Assembly (NCBI RefSeq): GCF_014201145.1
Contig: NZ_JACHDP010000001.1
Coordinates: forward strand, 248,001-312,000
Length of the DNA stretch: 64,000 nucleotides
Direction: 5' to 3'
Source of the DNA: Micromonospora parathelypteridis
Lineage (GTDB): Bacteria; Actinomycetota; Actinomycetes; Mycobacteriales; Micromonosporaceae
Part shown: positions 15,568 through 24,160 of the stretch, piece after piece
Layout of the letters: each line of letters begins with the position of its first letter
Position numbering within the stretch: position 1 is the first letter of the stretch
Translations under genes and position numbers: made by a program
Notes under the pieces: model-generated
The model's database searches: none
Told to the model about the DNA's origin: nothing
What the model saw: only the letters and a program-made list of their open reading frames with translations

Positions 15568-15610
15568 CCTCTGATCCTGCCCTCGACCCGCCCGGACCCG
15601 TCGTCGCGGC

Positions 15611-16372
15611 TCAGGCGATCCTCCGACGGTAGGCGATGTTGGCGAAGACGTAGGCGACGACGAGGATGCCGACGCACCAGGCGAGGGCGATCCAGATGTC
15701 GGTGCCAACCGACTGCTCGGTGAACAGATCTCGGATCGCGTTGACGATGGACGTCACCGGCTGGTGCTCGGCGAAGGCGCGCACCGGACCGGGCATTGTC
15801 GCGGTGGGCACAAAGGCCGAGCTGACGAACGGCAGGAGGATGAGCGGGTAGGAGAAGGCGCTCGCGCCGTCCACGGACTTGGCGGTCAGGCCGGGAATCA
15901 CGGCGATCCAGGTCAGCGCCAGGGTGAACAGAACCAGCAGGCCGACGACCGCGAGCCAACCCAACACGCCCGCTCCCGTCCGGAAGCCCATGACCAGTGC
16001 GACGCCGACGACGACCGCGAGTGAGATCAGGTTGGCGACCAACGAGGTCAGGACGTGCGCCCACAGTACGGAGGACCGTGCGATCGGCATGGATTGGAAC
16101 CGTTCGAAGATGCCGCCCTTCATGTCCAGGAAGAGCCGGAAGGCGGTGTAGGAGATGCCCGAGGCGATCGTGATGAGCAGGATGCCGGGCAGTTGGTAGT
16201 TCACGTACGACTCGGACCCGGTGTCGATCGCGCCGCCGAAGACGTAGACGAACAGCAGCATGAAGGCGATCGGCATGATCGCGGTCGTGATGATGGTGTC
16301 CGGGCTGCGGGCGATGTGGCGCAGCGAACGCCCGAGGAGAACGGCGGTGTCGCCGAAGAAGTGCTTGTTCAT
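15611..16372 (-). CDS. ABC-2 type export permease, DrrB-like
   Basis: A 253-residue membrane protein with six predicted spans and the ABC-2 pattern: N-terminal cytoplasmic RSLRHIARSPDTIITTAIMP, a conserved MKGGIFERFQSMPIAR segment between spans, and PLILLPFVSSAFVPTATMP near the fifth span. It is the membrane half of a DrrAB-like daunorubicin-type exporter with the upstream ATPase. Start ATG 16372 overlaps the ATPase stop (ATGA). Such exporters often give drug self-resistance; the substrate here is unknown. Confidence 0.88.
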   Translation of the reverse strand: MNKHFFGDTAVLLGRSLRHIARSPDTIITTAIMPIAFMLLFVYVFGGAIDTGSESYVNYQLPGILLITIASGISYTAFRLFLDMKGGIFERFQSMPIARSSVLWAHVLTSLVANLISLAVVVGVALVMGFRTGAGVLGWLAVVGLLVLFTLALTWIAVIPGLTAKSVDGASAFSYPLILLPFVSSAFVPTATMPGPVRAFAEHQPVTSIVNAIRDLFTEQSVGTDIWIALAWCVGILVVAYVFANIAYRRRIA

Positions 16373-17199
16373 CGTTGTTCCTTGTCCGTCTTGGCGCCGA
16401 CGAGGGTGAGGAAGACGTCCTCGAGGGTGGGCTGCTTCTCGACGTACTCGACCTCGGCCGGTGGGAGGAGCTGCCTGAGCTCGTCGAGGGTGCCGTTCAC
16501 GATGATCCGACCCTCGTGCAGGATCGCTATCCGGTCGGCGAGCTGTTCCGCCTCGTCGAGGTACTGGGTCGTGAGCAGCACTGTCGTGCCGCTTTCGGCA
16601 AGCTTCTTGACGGCCTGCCACACCTCGATGCGCGCCTCCGGGTCCAACCCGGTGGTCGGCTCGTCGAGGAAGATGACCGGCGGAGTCCCGATGAGGCTCA
16701 TCGCGATGTCCAGCCGGCGGCGCATGCCACCGGAGTAGGTCGCGACCCTGCGGCTGGCCGCCTCGGTCAGCGAGAAACGCCTCAGCAGGTCGTCCGCGAC
16801 GGCGCCCGGGTCGGTGAGGTGCCGCAGCCTGGCGACCAGGACGAGGTTCTCCCGCCCGCTGAGGATCTCGTCGACCGCCGCGAACTGCCCAGTGAGACTG
16901 ATGGACTCGCGTACCTCGGCGGCGCGTGTCCCGACGTCGAGGCCATTGACCCGGGCAGTCCCGGCGTCGGCCTTGAGCAACGTGGAGAGGATCTTCACCA
17001 CCGTGGTCTTGCCGGCCCCGTTGGAGCCGAGCAGGGCAAAGATGCTGCCCCGCGCCACCTCGAAATCCACACCGCGCAGCACTGTCAGCTGCTTGAACGA
17101 CTTCTCCAGGCCCTGCACATGGATCGCCGGCCCCGGGGCCGGACTGATTGTCGAAGGGGTGCTCATGGGAGCCAGCATGGAGGGTTGACGCTGCGTCAT
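16369..17199 (-). CDS. ABC exporter ATPase, DrrA-like
   Basis: A 276-residue DrrA-family ATPase. It shows Walker A GSNGAGKTT, signature YSGGMRRRLDIAMSL, Walker B VIFLDEPTTGLDP and the switch segment TTQYLDEAEQLAD, followed by the C-terminal DrrA extension ending in QPTLEDVFLTLVG. The start is set at ATG 17199, two bases after the stop of the preceding hydrolase gene, implying coupling; ATGs at 17178 and 17166 are alternatives and none has a strong ribosome site. It pairs with the DrrB-like permease. Confidence 0.88.
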   Translation of the reverse strand: MTQRQPSMLAPMSTPSTISPAPGPAIHVQGLEKSFKQLTVLRGVDFEVARGSIFALLGSNGAGKTTVVKILSTLLKADAGTARVNGLDVGTRAAEVRESISLTGQFAAVDEILSGRENLVLVARLRHLTDPGAVADDLLRRFSLTEAASRRVATYSGGMRRRLDIAMSLIGTPPVIFLDEPTTGLDPEARIEVWQAVKKLAESGTTVLLTTQYLDEAEQLADRIAILHEGRIIVNGTLDELRQLLPPAEVEYVEKQPTLEDVFLTLVGAKTDKEQR

Positions 17200-17201
17200 G
17201 G

Positions 17202-17993
17202 TCAAGCCCGATGCGACACCGACCCCGGACCGGGTGGGCCAACCTCGGTCAGGAACTCGTCGATCATCGGGGCCAGCCAATCCGCGCGCTGCGGGATCGA
17301 GGTGTGCGTCGTGCCGGGCAGGATGGCCAGCCGGCAGGCGGGCAGACCGGTCAGGTCGCCGGGCACCGCGCCGCCGAGCAGCCGGAACATCCGCACCGCG
17401 TGCTCGGGTTGGACGATGTCCGAGTCGGCCAGCACGATCATGGTGGGTGCGGCCAGCGCGCGGATCTGCTCGGGCGTCCACTGCGGCAGGTTCGCGTCCA
17501 GCACCTTCATCTTGGTGACCAGGTTGGCCCAACCGGCCGGGTCCGGCGCGGTCCGCAGGTACTCCTCGTGGAACTCCGACCCGTGCAGGTGCTCGGGTTG
17601 CAGGTCCTGGATCCCGTCCAGGAGCCCGGGGTGCAGGCCGTCGTCGTCGAAGCTCACCGAGGCGAGCACCAGCCGCCCGACCCGGTCGGGGTGATCGGTG
17701 CCGAGGCGCAGCGCGACCGCCGCGCCCATGCTCCAGCCGAACACGTCCGCCCGCGCGACGCCCAGCCGGTCGAGCAGTTCCACCACGTCGGCGGCGAAGT
17801 GCTCCACGGTCAGCGGGCGGTCGACGTCGGGGGTGCGGCCGTGGGCCTGCAACTCGACGGCGATCACCCTGCGGGTCTTCGCCAGAAACGGCAGGATCGT
17901 GCCGAACGAGGTGCCGATGCCGGAGAGCGCGCCGTGGATCAGCACCAGCGGGCGACCCACCTCGTTGCCGTGCGCTTCGTGATAGATGTCCAT
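17202..17993 (-). CDS. Alpha/beta hydrolase, first gene of the exporter operon
   Basis: A 263-residue alpha/beta-hydrolase. Motifs are VLIHGALSG (oxyanion region), GWSMGAA (nucleophile Ser), the acid in VLADSDIV and the His in LPGTTHTS. The ATG at 17993 is used; a GTG two codons earlier is possible. Close coupling to the DrrA-like gene suggests a role in modifying or detoxifying the exported compound. The promoter region is shared with the divergent SARP-like regulator and holds its presumed binding repeats, ending 22 bp before this start. Confidence 0.83.
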   Translation of the reverse strand: MDIYHEAHGNEVGRPLVLIHGALSGIGTSFGTILPFLAKTRRVIAVELQAHGRTPDVDRPLTVEHFAADVVELLDRLGVARADVFGWSMGAAVALRLGTDHPDRVGRLVLASVSFDDDGLHPGLLDGIQDLQPEHLHGSEFHEEYLRTAPDPAGWANLVTKMKVLDANLPQWTPEQIRALAAPTMIVLADSDIVQPEHAVRMFRLLGGAVPGDLTGLPACRLAILPGTTHTSIPQRADWLAPMIDEFLTEVGPPGPGSVSHRA

Positions 17994-18014
17994 GCCCACA
18001 CGGTGCGCCGACGC

Positions 18015-18054
18015 GCTTACGGTCGGCTTCAGGTGGCCTTACCGGCGCTAGGAT
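18015..18054. promoter_or_regulatory. SARP-type heptamer operator with -10 box
   Basis: Three heptamers, GCTTACG (18015), GCTTCAG (18026) and CCTTACC (18037), begin exactly 11 bp apart, the helical spacing expected for SARP/AfsR-type dimers. The repeats are followed by TAGGAT (18049-18054), a -10 box 7 bp before GTG 18062. The same three heptamers recur at 21718-21746. Position suggests autoregulation and control of the divergent hydrolase-exporter operon. Confidence 0.7.
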
Positions 18055-18061
18055 GTCGGCC

Positions 18062-21000
18062 GTGCAGTTCGGGGTGCTCGGGCCGCTCGCTGTGCGCACC
18101 GACGCCGGCGAGCCAGTCGTGGTGCCCGGCACGAAGGTACGGGCGCTCCTGGCCGACCTGCTGGCCAACCGCAACCAGGTGATCTCGGCGGACCGGCTCA
18201 TCGACGACCTGTGGGGTGCGGACTCCCCCGCCAATCCCCTGGGCGCCCTGCAGGTGCGGGTGTCCCAGTTACGCAAGGCGCTCAACGACGCCGAGCCGGG
18301 CGCCCGCGAGCTGATCGAGTCCCGACCGCCCGGCTACCTGCTGCGGGCGGCCGCGGTCGACGCCGACCGGTTCGCCGAACTGGCCCGCGGCAGCGACGTC
18401 GACCGGCTGACCGAGGCGCTCGGGCTGTGGCGCGGCGAGGCGTACGCCGACGTGGCCGACGCCGAGTTCGTCCGTGCGGAGGCGGCCCGCCTCGCCGAGC
18501 AGCGCCTCGCCGTACACGAGCGGCTGGCCGAGGCCCGGCTGGCCCGGGGTGAGCACGACCTGGTCGCCGCCGACCTCGTCGAGCTGGTCGCCCGGCATCC
18601 GCTGCGCGAAGGCCTACGGGCAGTGCAGCTCCGCGCGTTGTACGCGGCCGGCCGCCAGACCGAGGCGTTGGACAGCTACGCCGAACTGCGCGACCGGCTC
18701 GCCGAGGAGCTGGGCCTCGACCCCGGCCCGGAGCTGGTCGCCCTGCACCGCAGGATCCTCGAACAGGACGTCGGCCTGAGCGCTCCGCCGAAGGCCGCGC
18801 TCATCCGCAACAGTCTGCCGGCCCAGCTCGACGAGTTGGTCGGGAGAGCCGAGGCGCTGGCCGAGCTGCGGGCGCTGCTGCCCCGGCAGCGGCTGGTCAC
18901 GCTGATCGGGCCGGGTGGCGTCGGCAAGACCCGACTGGCCACCGAGGCGGCCCGGGCGCAGTCCTTCCCGGACGGCGTCCAACTGGTAGAGCTGGCACCA
19001 CTGCCGGCGGGCGACCCGCGCGTCGCCGAGCAGGTGCTCGGCGTTCTGGGCGCCTACGAGACCGCCGGCACGAGCCTGCCCGCCGGCGACCGGGTGGTGA
19101 CCGCCCTGCGGCACCGGCAGCTGCTGCTCGTGCTGGACAACTGCGAGCACGTGATCGAGCCGGTCGCCGAGCTGGTCACTCGGCTGCTGCGTGACGTGCC
19201 CGGGTTGAGTGTGCTGGCCACCAGCAGGGAGCCGCTCGGGCTGACCGGCGAGCTACTCTGGGACGTACCCCCGCTGCCCGTGCCGGACGACAGTGACCTG
19301 GACACGGTCCGGCGCTCGGCGGCGGCGAGGTTGTTCGCCGCCCGCGCCGCAGCGCAGCAGCGCGGGTTCCGCCTCGACGAGCAGACCGCGCCCGCGGTGG
19401 CCCAGCTCTGCCGCCGCCTCGACGGCCTGCCGCTGGCGCTGGAGTTGGCCGCGACCCGGGTCCGCGCACTCGGCGTGCGGGGGGTGGTGGACCGCCTCGA
19501 CGACCGGTTCCGGCTGCTCACCTCCCCGCAGCGGGACGTGCCGACCCGGCAGCGGACGCTGACCGCGGTGATCGGCTGGAGCTGGGACCTCCTGGACGAG
19601 ACCGACCGGGCGGTGCTGGCCCGACTGGCGGTGTTCCGGGACGGCTGCACCCCGGAGGCCGCCGAACACGTCTGCCGGACCGATCTGGACACCCTCGCTC
19701 GGCTGGTGGACCGGTCGCTGGTGGTGCTCGACGACTCCGGCGCCGACCCGCGTTACCGGCTGCTCGAATCGGTGGCCGCGTTCTGCCTGGACCGCCTGAC
19801 CGACGCTGACGAGGTACGCGCGCGGCACGCCGCCTACTACACCGAGCTGGCCGAGCGCGCCGACCCCGGGTTGCGCGGCGCAGAGCAGAAGCGGTGGCTG
19901 GCACAACTGGACGCCGAGACGGCGAACCTGCGATCGGCACTGGTCAACGGTGGCGGGCTGCGGTTGGCCGTCGCACTGAGCTGGTACTGGTATCTGCGCG
20001 GCCGACTCACCGAGGCGCGGCGAGCCCTGGCCGTGCCCGGTGACCCGGGACAGGAGACCCGCGCGGCCCCCTGGCGGGTCGGCTTCGCCCTGTCCCAGGG
20101 TGAGGCGATCGCACCGGACGTCGTACGCGCCGCGGTGGCGGCCGACCCGGACGGCCACGCCGCCTGGTTCGCGGCCAACGCGGTGATCGAGCACGGCGAC
20201 CTGGCCCTGGCGTCGGAGCTGCTGCCCACCGCCATCGTCGACCCGTGGACCGAGGCCGCGGTGCTCACCTCCCTGGCACACCTCGCGCATGCCAACGGTG
20301 ACCAGGCCACCCTGGAGCGCACCGCGACCCGCAGCGCCGCGATCTTCGCCGACCTCGGCGACCGGTGGGGTCGACTCCGGGCGACCGAATGGGAGGGTGG
20401 GCTCGCCGACATGCGCGGCGAGCACGAGCGCGCCATCGCGCTGTACCGGGAGGGGCTGCGCTGGGCCGAGGAACTGGCGCTGTGGCCGCAGGTCTGCGCG
20501 GAGCTGTCCTGGCTGGCCTGGCTCGCCGTGCAGACCCGCGACTACGCCCAGGGCCGGGAACTGGCCGAACGCGCGTACGGCCTGGCGGTGGAGCAGGGCT
20601 CGCCCGGTGCGCTGGTCTTCGCGGAGATGAGCCTCGGACTGGCCGCCCGCCGCGACGGCAAGCTCGACCTGGCCGTCACCCACCTCAGCCACCTCGTCGA
20701 CCTGGGACGGGGGGAGAGCCAGCCCGCGCTCTACCTGCCGATGGTCCTGGTCGAGCTGGGCTACGCGATCGAGTTGGGTGGCGACCCGGATGCCGCGCTG
20801 GCCCTGCACATCGAGGCGTTCGAGGTCGCCGAGGCGATGGCGACGATGCGCGACGCGGTCGGCCCGTTGGAGGGGATGGCGTCGGCGGTGCGCTCCCCCG
20901 AGGTCGCTGCCCGGCTGCTGGGCGCCGCGGCCGCCGCCCGGCTCGCCACGCAGTCCCCCGCCGCGCCGGCCGAACGCGACGACACCGACCGGGTGACCGC

Positions 21001-21094
21001 GCGCCTGCGGGCCGAACTCGGGCCGGAGCGGTTCGACGCGTTGCTCGCCGAGGGCGCGAAGCTGAGCCCAGGCGAGGCCCGGGCTCAGCTCTGA
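18062..21094 (+). CDS. SARP/AfsR-like regulator with BTAD, ATPase and TPR regions
   Basis: A 1010-residue regulator. The N-terminus (QFGVLGPLAV to the RKALNDAEP region, about 1-95) is an OmpR-like winged helix; a BTAD domain follows to about residue 240. A STAND/AfsR-type ATPase has a P-loop GPGGVGKTR near 285 and VLDNCEHVIEP; the remainder is helical TPR-like repeat. The start at GTG 18062 is preferred because TAGGAT lies 7 bp before it and no ribosome site exists, fitting a leaderless mRNA; ATG 18053 would overlap that box. This class activates secondary-metabolite or transport genes. Its likely targets here are itself, the hydrolase-DrrAB operon and the DHFR-family gene at 21103. Confidence 0.88.
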   Translation: MQFGVLGPLAVRTDAGEPVVVPGTKVRALLADLLANRNQVISADRLIDDLWGADSPANPLGALQVRVSQLRKALNDAEPGARELIESRPPGYLLRAAAVDADRFAELARGSDVDRLTEALGLWRGEAYADVADAEFVRAEAARLAEQRLAVHERLAEARLARGEHDLVAADLVELVARHPLREGLRAVQLRALYAAGRQTEALDSYAELRDRLAEELGLDPGPELVALHRRILEQDVGLSAPPKAALIRNSLPAQLDELVGRAEALAELRALLPRQRLVTLIGPGGVGKTRLATEAARAQSFPDGVQLVELAPLPAGDPRVAEQVLGVLGAYETAGTSLPAGDRVVTALRHRQLLLVLDNCEHVIEPVAELVTRLLRDVPGLSVLATSREPLGLTGELLWDVPPLPVPDDSDLDTVRRSAAARLFAARAAAQQRGFRLDEQTAPAVAQLCRRLDGLPLALELAATRVRALGVRGVVDRLDDRFRLLTSPQRDVPTRQRTLTAVIGWSWDLLDETDRAVLARLAVFRDGCTPEAAEHVCRTDLDTLARLVDRSLVVLDDSGADPRYRLLESVAAFCLDRLTDADEVRARHAAYYTELAERADPGLRGAEQKRWLAQLDAETANLRSALVNGGGLRLAVALSWYWYLRGRLTEARRALAVPGDPGQETRAAPWRVGFALSQGEAIAPDVVRAAVAADPDGHAAWFAANAVIEHGDLALASELLPTAIVDPWTEAAVLTSLAHLAHANGDQATLERTATRSAAIFADLGDRWGRLRATEWEGGLADMRGEHERAIALYREGLRWAEELALWPQVCAELSWLAWLAVQTRDYAQGRELAERAYGLAVEQGSPGALVFAEMSLGLAARRDGKLDLAVTHLSHLVDLGRGESQPALYLPMVLVELGYAIELGGDPDAALALHIEAFEVAEAMATMRDAVGPLEGMASAVRSPEVAARLLGAAAAARLATQSPAAPAERDDTDRVTARLRAELGPERFDALLAEGAKLSPGEARAQL

Positions 21095-21102
21095 TCCCTG
21101 GG

Positions 21103-21657
21103 TCAGGCCGTCGTCTTCGGCGCGTACGAGGCGACGATCACGCCGCTCTTGTGCACCCGGGTGTCGATCAGGTCGAACGACCCCTTGACGTCCGTCAGCG
21201 GCGAGGTGAGGCTGGGGCCGCCCTCCAGTACGGGGTGGATCCAGAACCGGACCTCGTCCACCAGGCCCGCCTTGATCAGCTGGGCGGTGACCGAGCCGAA
21301 GCCGTACTGGATGATGTTCTTGCCCTCCTGGGCCTTGAGCGCGGTGACCGCCTCGACCAGGTCGCCCTGGAGCACCTCCGTGTTGTTCCAGGTGGGGTCG
21401 GTCAGGGTGGTCGAGGCGACGTACTTCTTGACGTTGTTGAAGTACGCCGCGCCAGTGGTCGGGTCGCTCTCGTCCATGTTCGGCCAGGCGGCGGAGAAGC
21501 CGTCGTAGGTGGCGCGCCCCATCAGCATCGCGTCGGCCTCGGTGGTCTGTGCCCCGGCGAGGCTGGCGGCCTCCTCGTCGAAGTACGGCATGGTCCACAT
21601 GGGGTTGTCGATGACGCCGTCGAGGGTGATGTAGGTCGAGTTGATGAGCTTGCGCAT
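21103..21657 (-). CDS. Dihydrofolate reductase-family (RibD C-terminal-like) protein
   Basis: A 184-residue protein of the RibD_C/DHFR-like superfamily, common in actinobacteria and using NADPH for unidentified reductions. It begins MRKLINSTYITLDGVID and contains MLMGRATYDGF, the YVASTTL strand and IQYGFGSVTAQLIKAGLVDE. CAGGAGAA precedes ATG 21657. It converges on the SARP-like gene with only 8 bp between stops. The SARP-type repeats lie 60-90 bp upstream, so it is probably in that regulon. Substrate unknown; it is one of three paralogues in the window. Confidence 0.82.
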   Translation of the reverse strand: MRKLINSTYITLDGVIDNPMWTMPYFDEEAASLAGAQTTEADAMLMGRATYDGFSAAWPNMDESDPTTGAAYFNNVKKYVASTTLTDPTWNNTEVLQGDLVEAVTALKAQEGKNIIQYGFGSVTAQLIKAGLVDEVRFWIHPVLEGGPSLTSPLTDVKGSFDLIDTRVHKSGVIVASYAPKTTA

Positions 21658-21717
21658 CGGAATTCTCCTGGCTGTCGGTCGTGTTCTTCGGTGACACCCA
21701 GAACTCTGCCGGCACCC

Positions 21718-21746
21718 GCTTACGATTCGCTTCAGACGCCCTTACC
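21718..21746. promoter_or_regulatory. Second copy of the SARP-type heptamer operator
   Basis: GCTTACG (21718), GCTTCAG (21729) and CCTTACC (21740) repeat the heptamers found beside the regulator gene with the same 11-bp period and the same orientation, while the 4-bp spacers differ. It overlaps the stop codon (21732-21734) of the gene ending there and lies upstream of the DHFR-family gene. Confidence 0.7.
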
Positions 21747-22292
21747 GACGCCCTCACCCGCGTCCGGATCGGTCAGCGGGATGGGCAGCGCCTGCGTGGC
21801 CACCGTGCCGCCGCCGGTCGAGTGCGCTGGCGCGGGGCGGTCGCCGGTGCGGCTGTGCAGCCGTCCGCGCCCCGCCGGGCCGGCCCGTCGAGTCACCTCG
21901 ACGGTCACCATCCGCACCGGCGGTGGCGGCACGGTGAAACGCCCGACGCCCCACCGCACCCAGATCGGGACCCGGCCGGCATCCGCCTCCGCGCGCAACT
22001 TCTGCACCGTACGGGCCCGGTCGGTGTGGTCGACCTCCACGACGACCGGCGGGCCGTCCGGGCGGGCACACGCCACATCGAGGACCGAGTGTCGCTGCTC
22101 CAGCGGTGGTGGCAACGGCAGCACGCTGGGCGCGCGCCGGTAGACCCGCCAGCCCTGGGCCTCGGCCCACCGCACCACCGAGTCGATCACCCGTGCGGTG
22201 ACCTCATCGGCGTCCAGGTCGACGAAGGTCAGATCGGTCAGCCAGCGGCCCAGGTCCGCGGCCAACCGCTCGCCCTGCGCCGTGAGCTCCAC
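21732..22292 (-). CDS. Protein of unknown function, possible PD-(D/E)XK-like fold
   Basis: A 186-residue protein starting at GTG 22292, 17 bp after the S9 peptidase stop and in the same direction. I do not recognize a family. Residues 1-60 look helical. The middle has SVLDVACARPDGPPVVVEVD followed by HTDRARTVQKLRAEADAGRVPIWVRWG, a D...E-x-D arrangement next to strands that resembles the core of PD-(D/E)XK nuclease-like proteins. The C-terminal 40 residues are low-complexity Arg/Pro/Gly. No good ribosome site is visible, so translation may depend on the upstream gene. The nuclease idea is weak. Confidence 0.6.
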   Translation of the reverse strand: MELTAQGERLAADLGRWLTDLTFVDLDADEVTARVIDSVVRWAEAQGWRVYRRAPSVLPLPPPLEQRHSVLDVACARPDGPPVVVEVDHTDRARTVQKLRAEADAGRVPIWVRWGVGRFTVPPPPVRMVTVEVTRRAGPAGRGRLHSRTGDRPAPAHSTGGGTVATQALPIPLTDPDAGEGVGKGV

Positions 22293-22309
22293 CGGCGGAG
22301 GATATCGCC

Positions 22310-24160
22310 TCAGCCGACGGTGGTCACGGTCGCGGCGAGGTGCCGGGTCAGCCAGCCGGTGGTGGCCGTACGAGCCGTCTCCTGGTTGGCACGCGCCAGG
22401 AAGTCGTGCCCCTCGCCGGTGAGCACCAGGTGCCCGTGCGGCACGTTCCGAGCGGCCAGTGCCTGCGCGACCTGCGTCGACTCGCCAGCCGGCACGTTGG
22501 TGTCGTTGGCGCCATGGATCAGCAGCACCGGCACGTCCAGCCGGTCGATGTGGGTCAGCGGCGAGAGGTCCCGCAGCAACTCCCCGTCCCGCTCCGGGTC
22601 GCCGTACTTGCTGACGGCGGCGGCGGCGATCCACGGCTCGGTGCCGGCGAAGAAGGTACGAAAGTCGGAGATGCCGCACTCGGCGACCCCGGCGGCGAAC
22701 AGCCCGGGGAAGTTCACCAGCACCGCCAGGACCAGGTAACCACCGTAGGAACGGCCCAGACAGCCGAGCTGGCCGGGCCGGGCGACGCCACTGTCGACGA
22801 GGAAGTCGGCGCAGGCCGCCACGTCGGCGATCGCACCGTAACGGCCGGCGAGGTTGTCGGCGGCGACGAAGGAGCGACCGAACCCGGACGATCCTCGTAC
22901 GTTGGGCGCGAAGACCGCGACGCCCTGCGCCACGAGGGCCTGGAACAGCGGGTTGTAGCCGGGACGCTCCTGCGCCTCCGGGCCACCGTGCAGGCTGATC
23001 GCGGTGGGCCAGGGGCCCGGGCCGGACGGGCGGTAGAGCCAACCGGAGAGCGGCAGACCGTCGCGGGCGCGCAGGTCGACCAGTTGCGGCGCGACGCCGG
23101 TGTCGCCCGTACGCGGGGCGGTGCTGCCCGGCCGCAACGGGCGCAGCGCCCCGGTGGGCGGGTCGACCAGCCAGACCTCCCGGGGCTGCACCGGCCCCTG
23201 GGCGGTCAGGCAGAGCAGGTCGCCGCCGGCGGCGAAGACGGCGTCGTCGAGCACCTCCCCGGGGGCGCCGACGGCCCGCTGCACGTTGTCGGCGAGGTCG
23301 AGCAGGCTCAGCTCGCTGCGCCCGCCGTAGGTGTTCCAGAGCAGCGCGGCACGATGCCCGTCCGCGCTCGGCGCCGCGTGCTCCAACTCGGCGTCCGGTC
23401 GCCCGGCGAGCCGGGTCGGCGTCTGCTCCGGTCGGGTCAGGTCGACCCGCACCAGCGCGGCGAGCTCCGAGAACGCGTCGGTGCGCGCCAGCACGCTCGT
23501 ACCGTCCGAGCCGAACCAACCCTGGTCGGTGCTGCCCCTGCCGGTGTCCGGGAGCAACCGCCGACGAACGCCGGTCGCCACGTCGAGCAGCTCCAGCCAG
23601 CGGGCGTTACGCGGGCCGCGGCGCAGCAGCGCGGCGCTGGCGTCCGGGGTCACGTCCAGGAGGGTGAGCAGGTCGCCCTCGGCGAGCACCCGCCGGTGCC
23701 CGGTGCCCGCGTCGATCAGGACGGCGCGACCCTGCTCGTCGGTCTCGGTGACCGCCATGACCGCGCCGCCCGGCAGCCAGCCGGCCAACGCGGCGCTGCG
23801 GCGGCCGAACCCGGCGACCTGGCGGCGACGCGAGCCGTCCGGGCGCAGCACCCACAGCTCGGTGCGCGGCGCGCCACCGGGGGCGATGACGCACGCCAGC
23901 CACCGCCCGTCCGGGGACCAGCTCAGCGCGAGCACCGGCTCGTCGCCGGTGGGGAGCGCGACGGCCTCGGCCGCGTCGACGTCGCGGACCCAGACGCCCG
24001 GGGTGCCGGCCCGGTCGGAGAGGAACGCCACCCGGCGGCCGTCGGGGGACGGCGCGGGCGCGAAGTCCTCGCCGGCCGGGAGCGACGACGGCGGCGCCGG
24101 GCGGTGACTGGCGGGTCGGGTCCGCCGGGTGGTACGCGGCACCTCGGTCCGTACGCTCAT
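22310..24160 (-). CDS. S9-family (prolyl oligopeptidase-like) serine peptidase
   Basis: A 616-residue peptidase with an N-terminal WD40-like beta-propeller (PDGRRVAFLSDRAG, SWSPDGRWLACV repeats, about 30-360) and a C-terminal alpha/beta-hydrolase domain. The nucleophile is Ser471 in GRSYGGY, the acid lies in HGANDTNVP and the His in GEGHDF. No signal peptide, so it is intracellular. The propeller restricts access to short peptides. Its ATG directly abuts the TAG stop of the AsnB-like gene, so the two are strongly coupled. In this setting it probably hydrolyses or recycles the peptide-like product of the ligase and amidotransferase genes. Confidence 0.88.
   Translation of the reverse strand: MSVRTEVPRTTRRTRPASHRPAPPSSLPAGEDFAPAPSPDGRRVAFLSDRAGTPGVWVRDVDAAEAVALPTGDEPVLALSWSPDGRWLACVIAPGGAPRTELWVLRPDGSRRRQVAGFGRRSAALAGWLPGGAVMAVTETDEQGRAVLIDAGTGHRRVLAEGDLLTLLDVTPDASAALLRRGPRNARWLELLDVATGVRRRLLPDTGRGSTDQGWFGSDGTSVLARTDAFSELAALVRVDLTRPEQTPTRLAGRPDAELEHAAPSADGHRAALLWNTYGGRSELSLLDLADNVQRAVGAPGEVLDDAVFAAGGDLLCLTAQGPVQPREVWLVDPPTGALRPLRPGSTAPRTGDTGVAPQLVDLRARDGLPLSGWLYRPSGPGPWPTAISLHGGPEAQERPGYNPLFQALVAQGVAVFAPNVRGSSGFGRSFVAADNLAGRYGAIADVAACADFLVDSGVARPGQLGCLGRSYGGYLVLAVLVNFPGLFAAGVAECGISDFRTFFAGTEPWIAAAAVSKYGDPERDGELLRDLSPLTHIDRLDVPVLLIHGANDTNVPAGESTQVAQALAARNVPHGHLVLTGEGHDFLARANQETARTATTGWLTRHLAATVTTVG

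Noticed and set aside
19253..21757. 834-codon open frame antisense to the SARP-like gene
   Set aside because: No recognizable domain apart from the overlap with the DHFR-family gene region; the plus-strand frame has clear BTAD, P-loop and TPR motifs.
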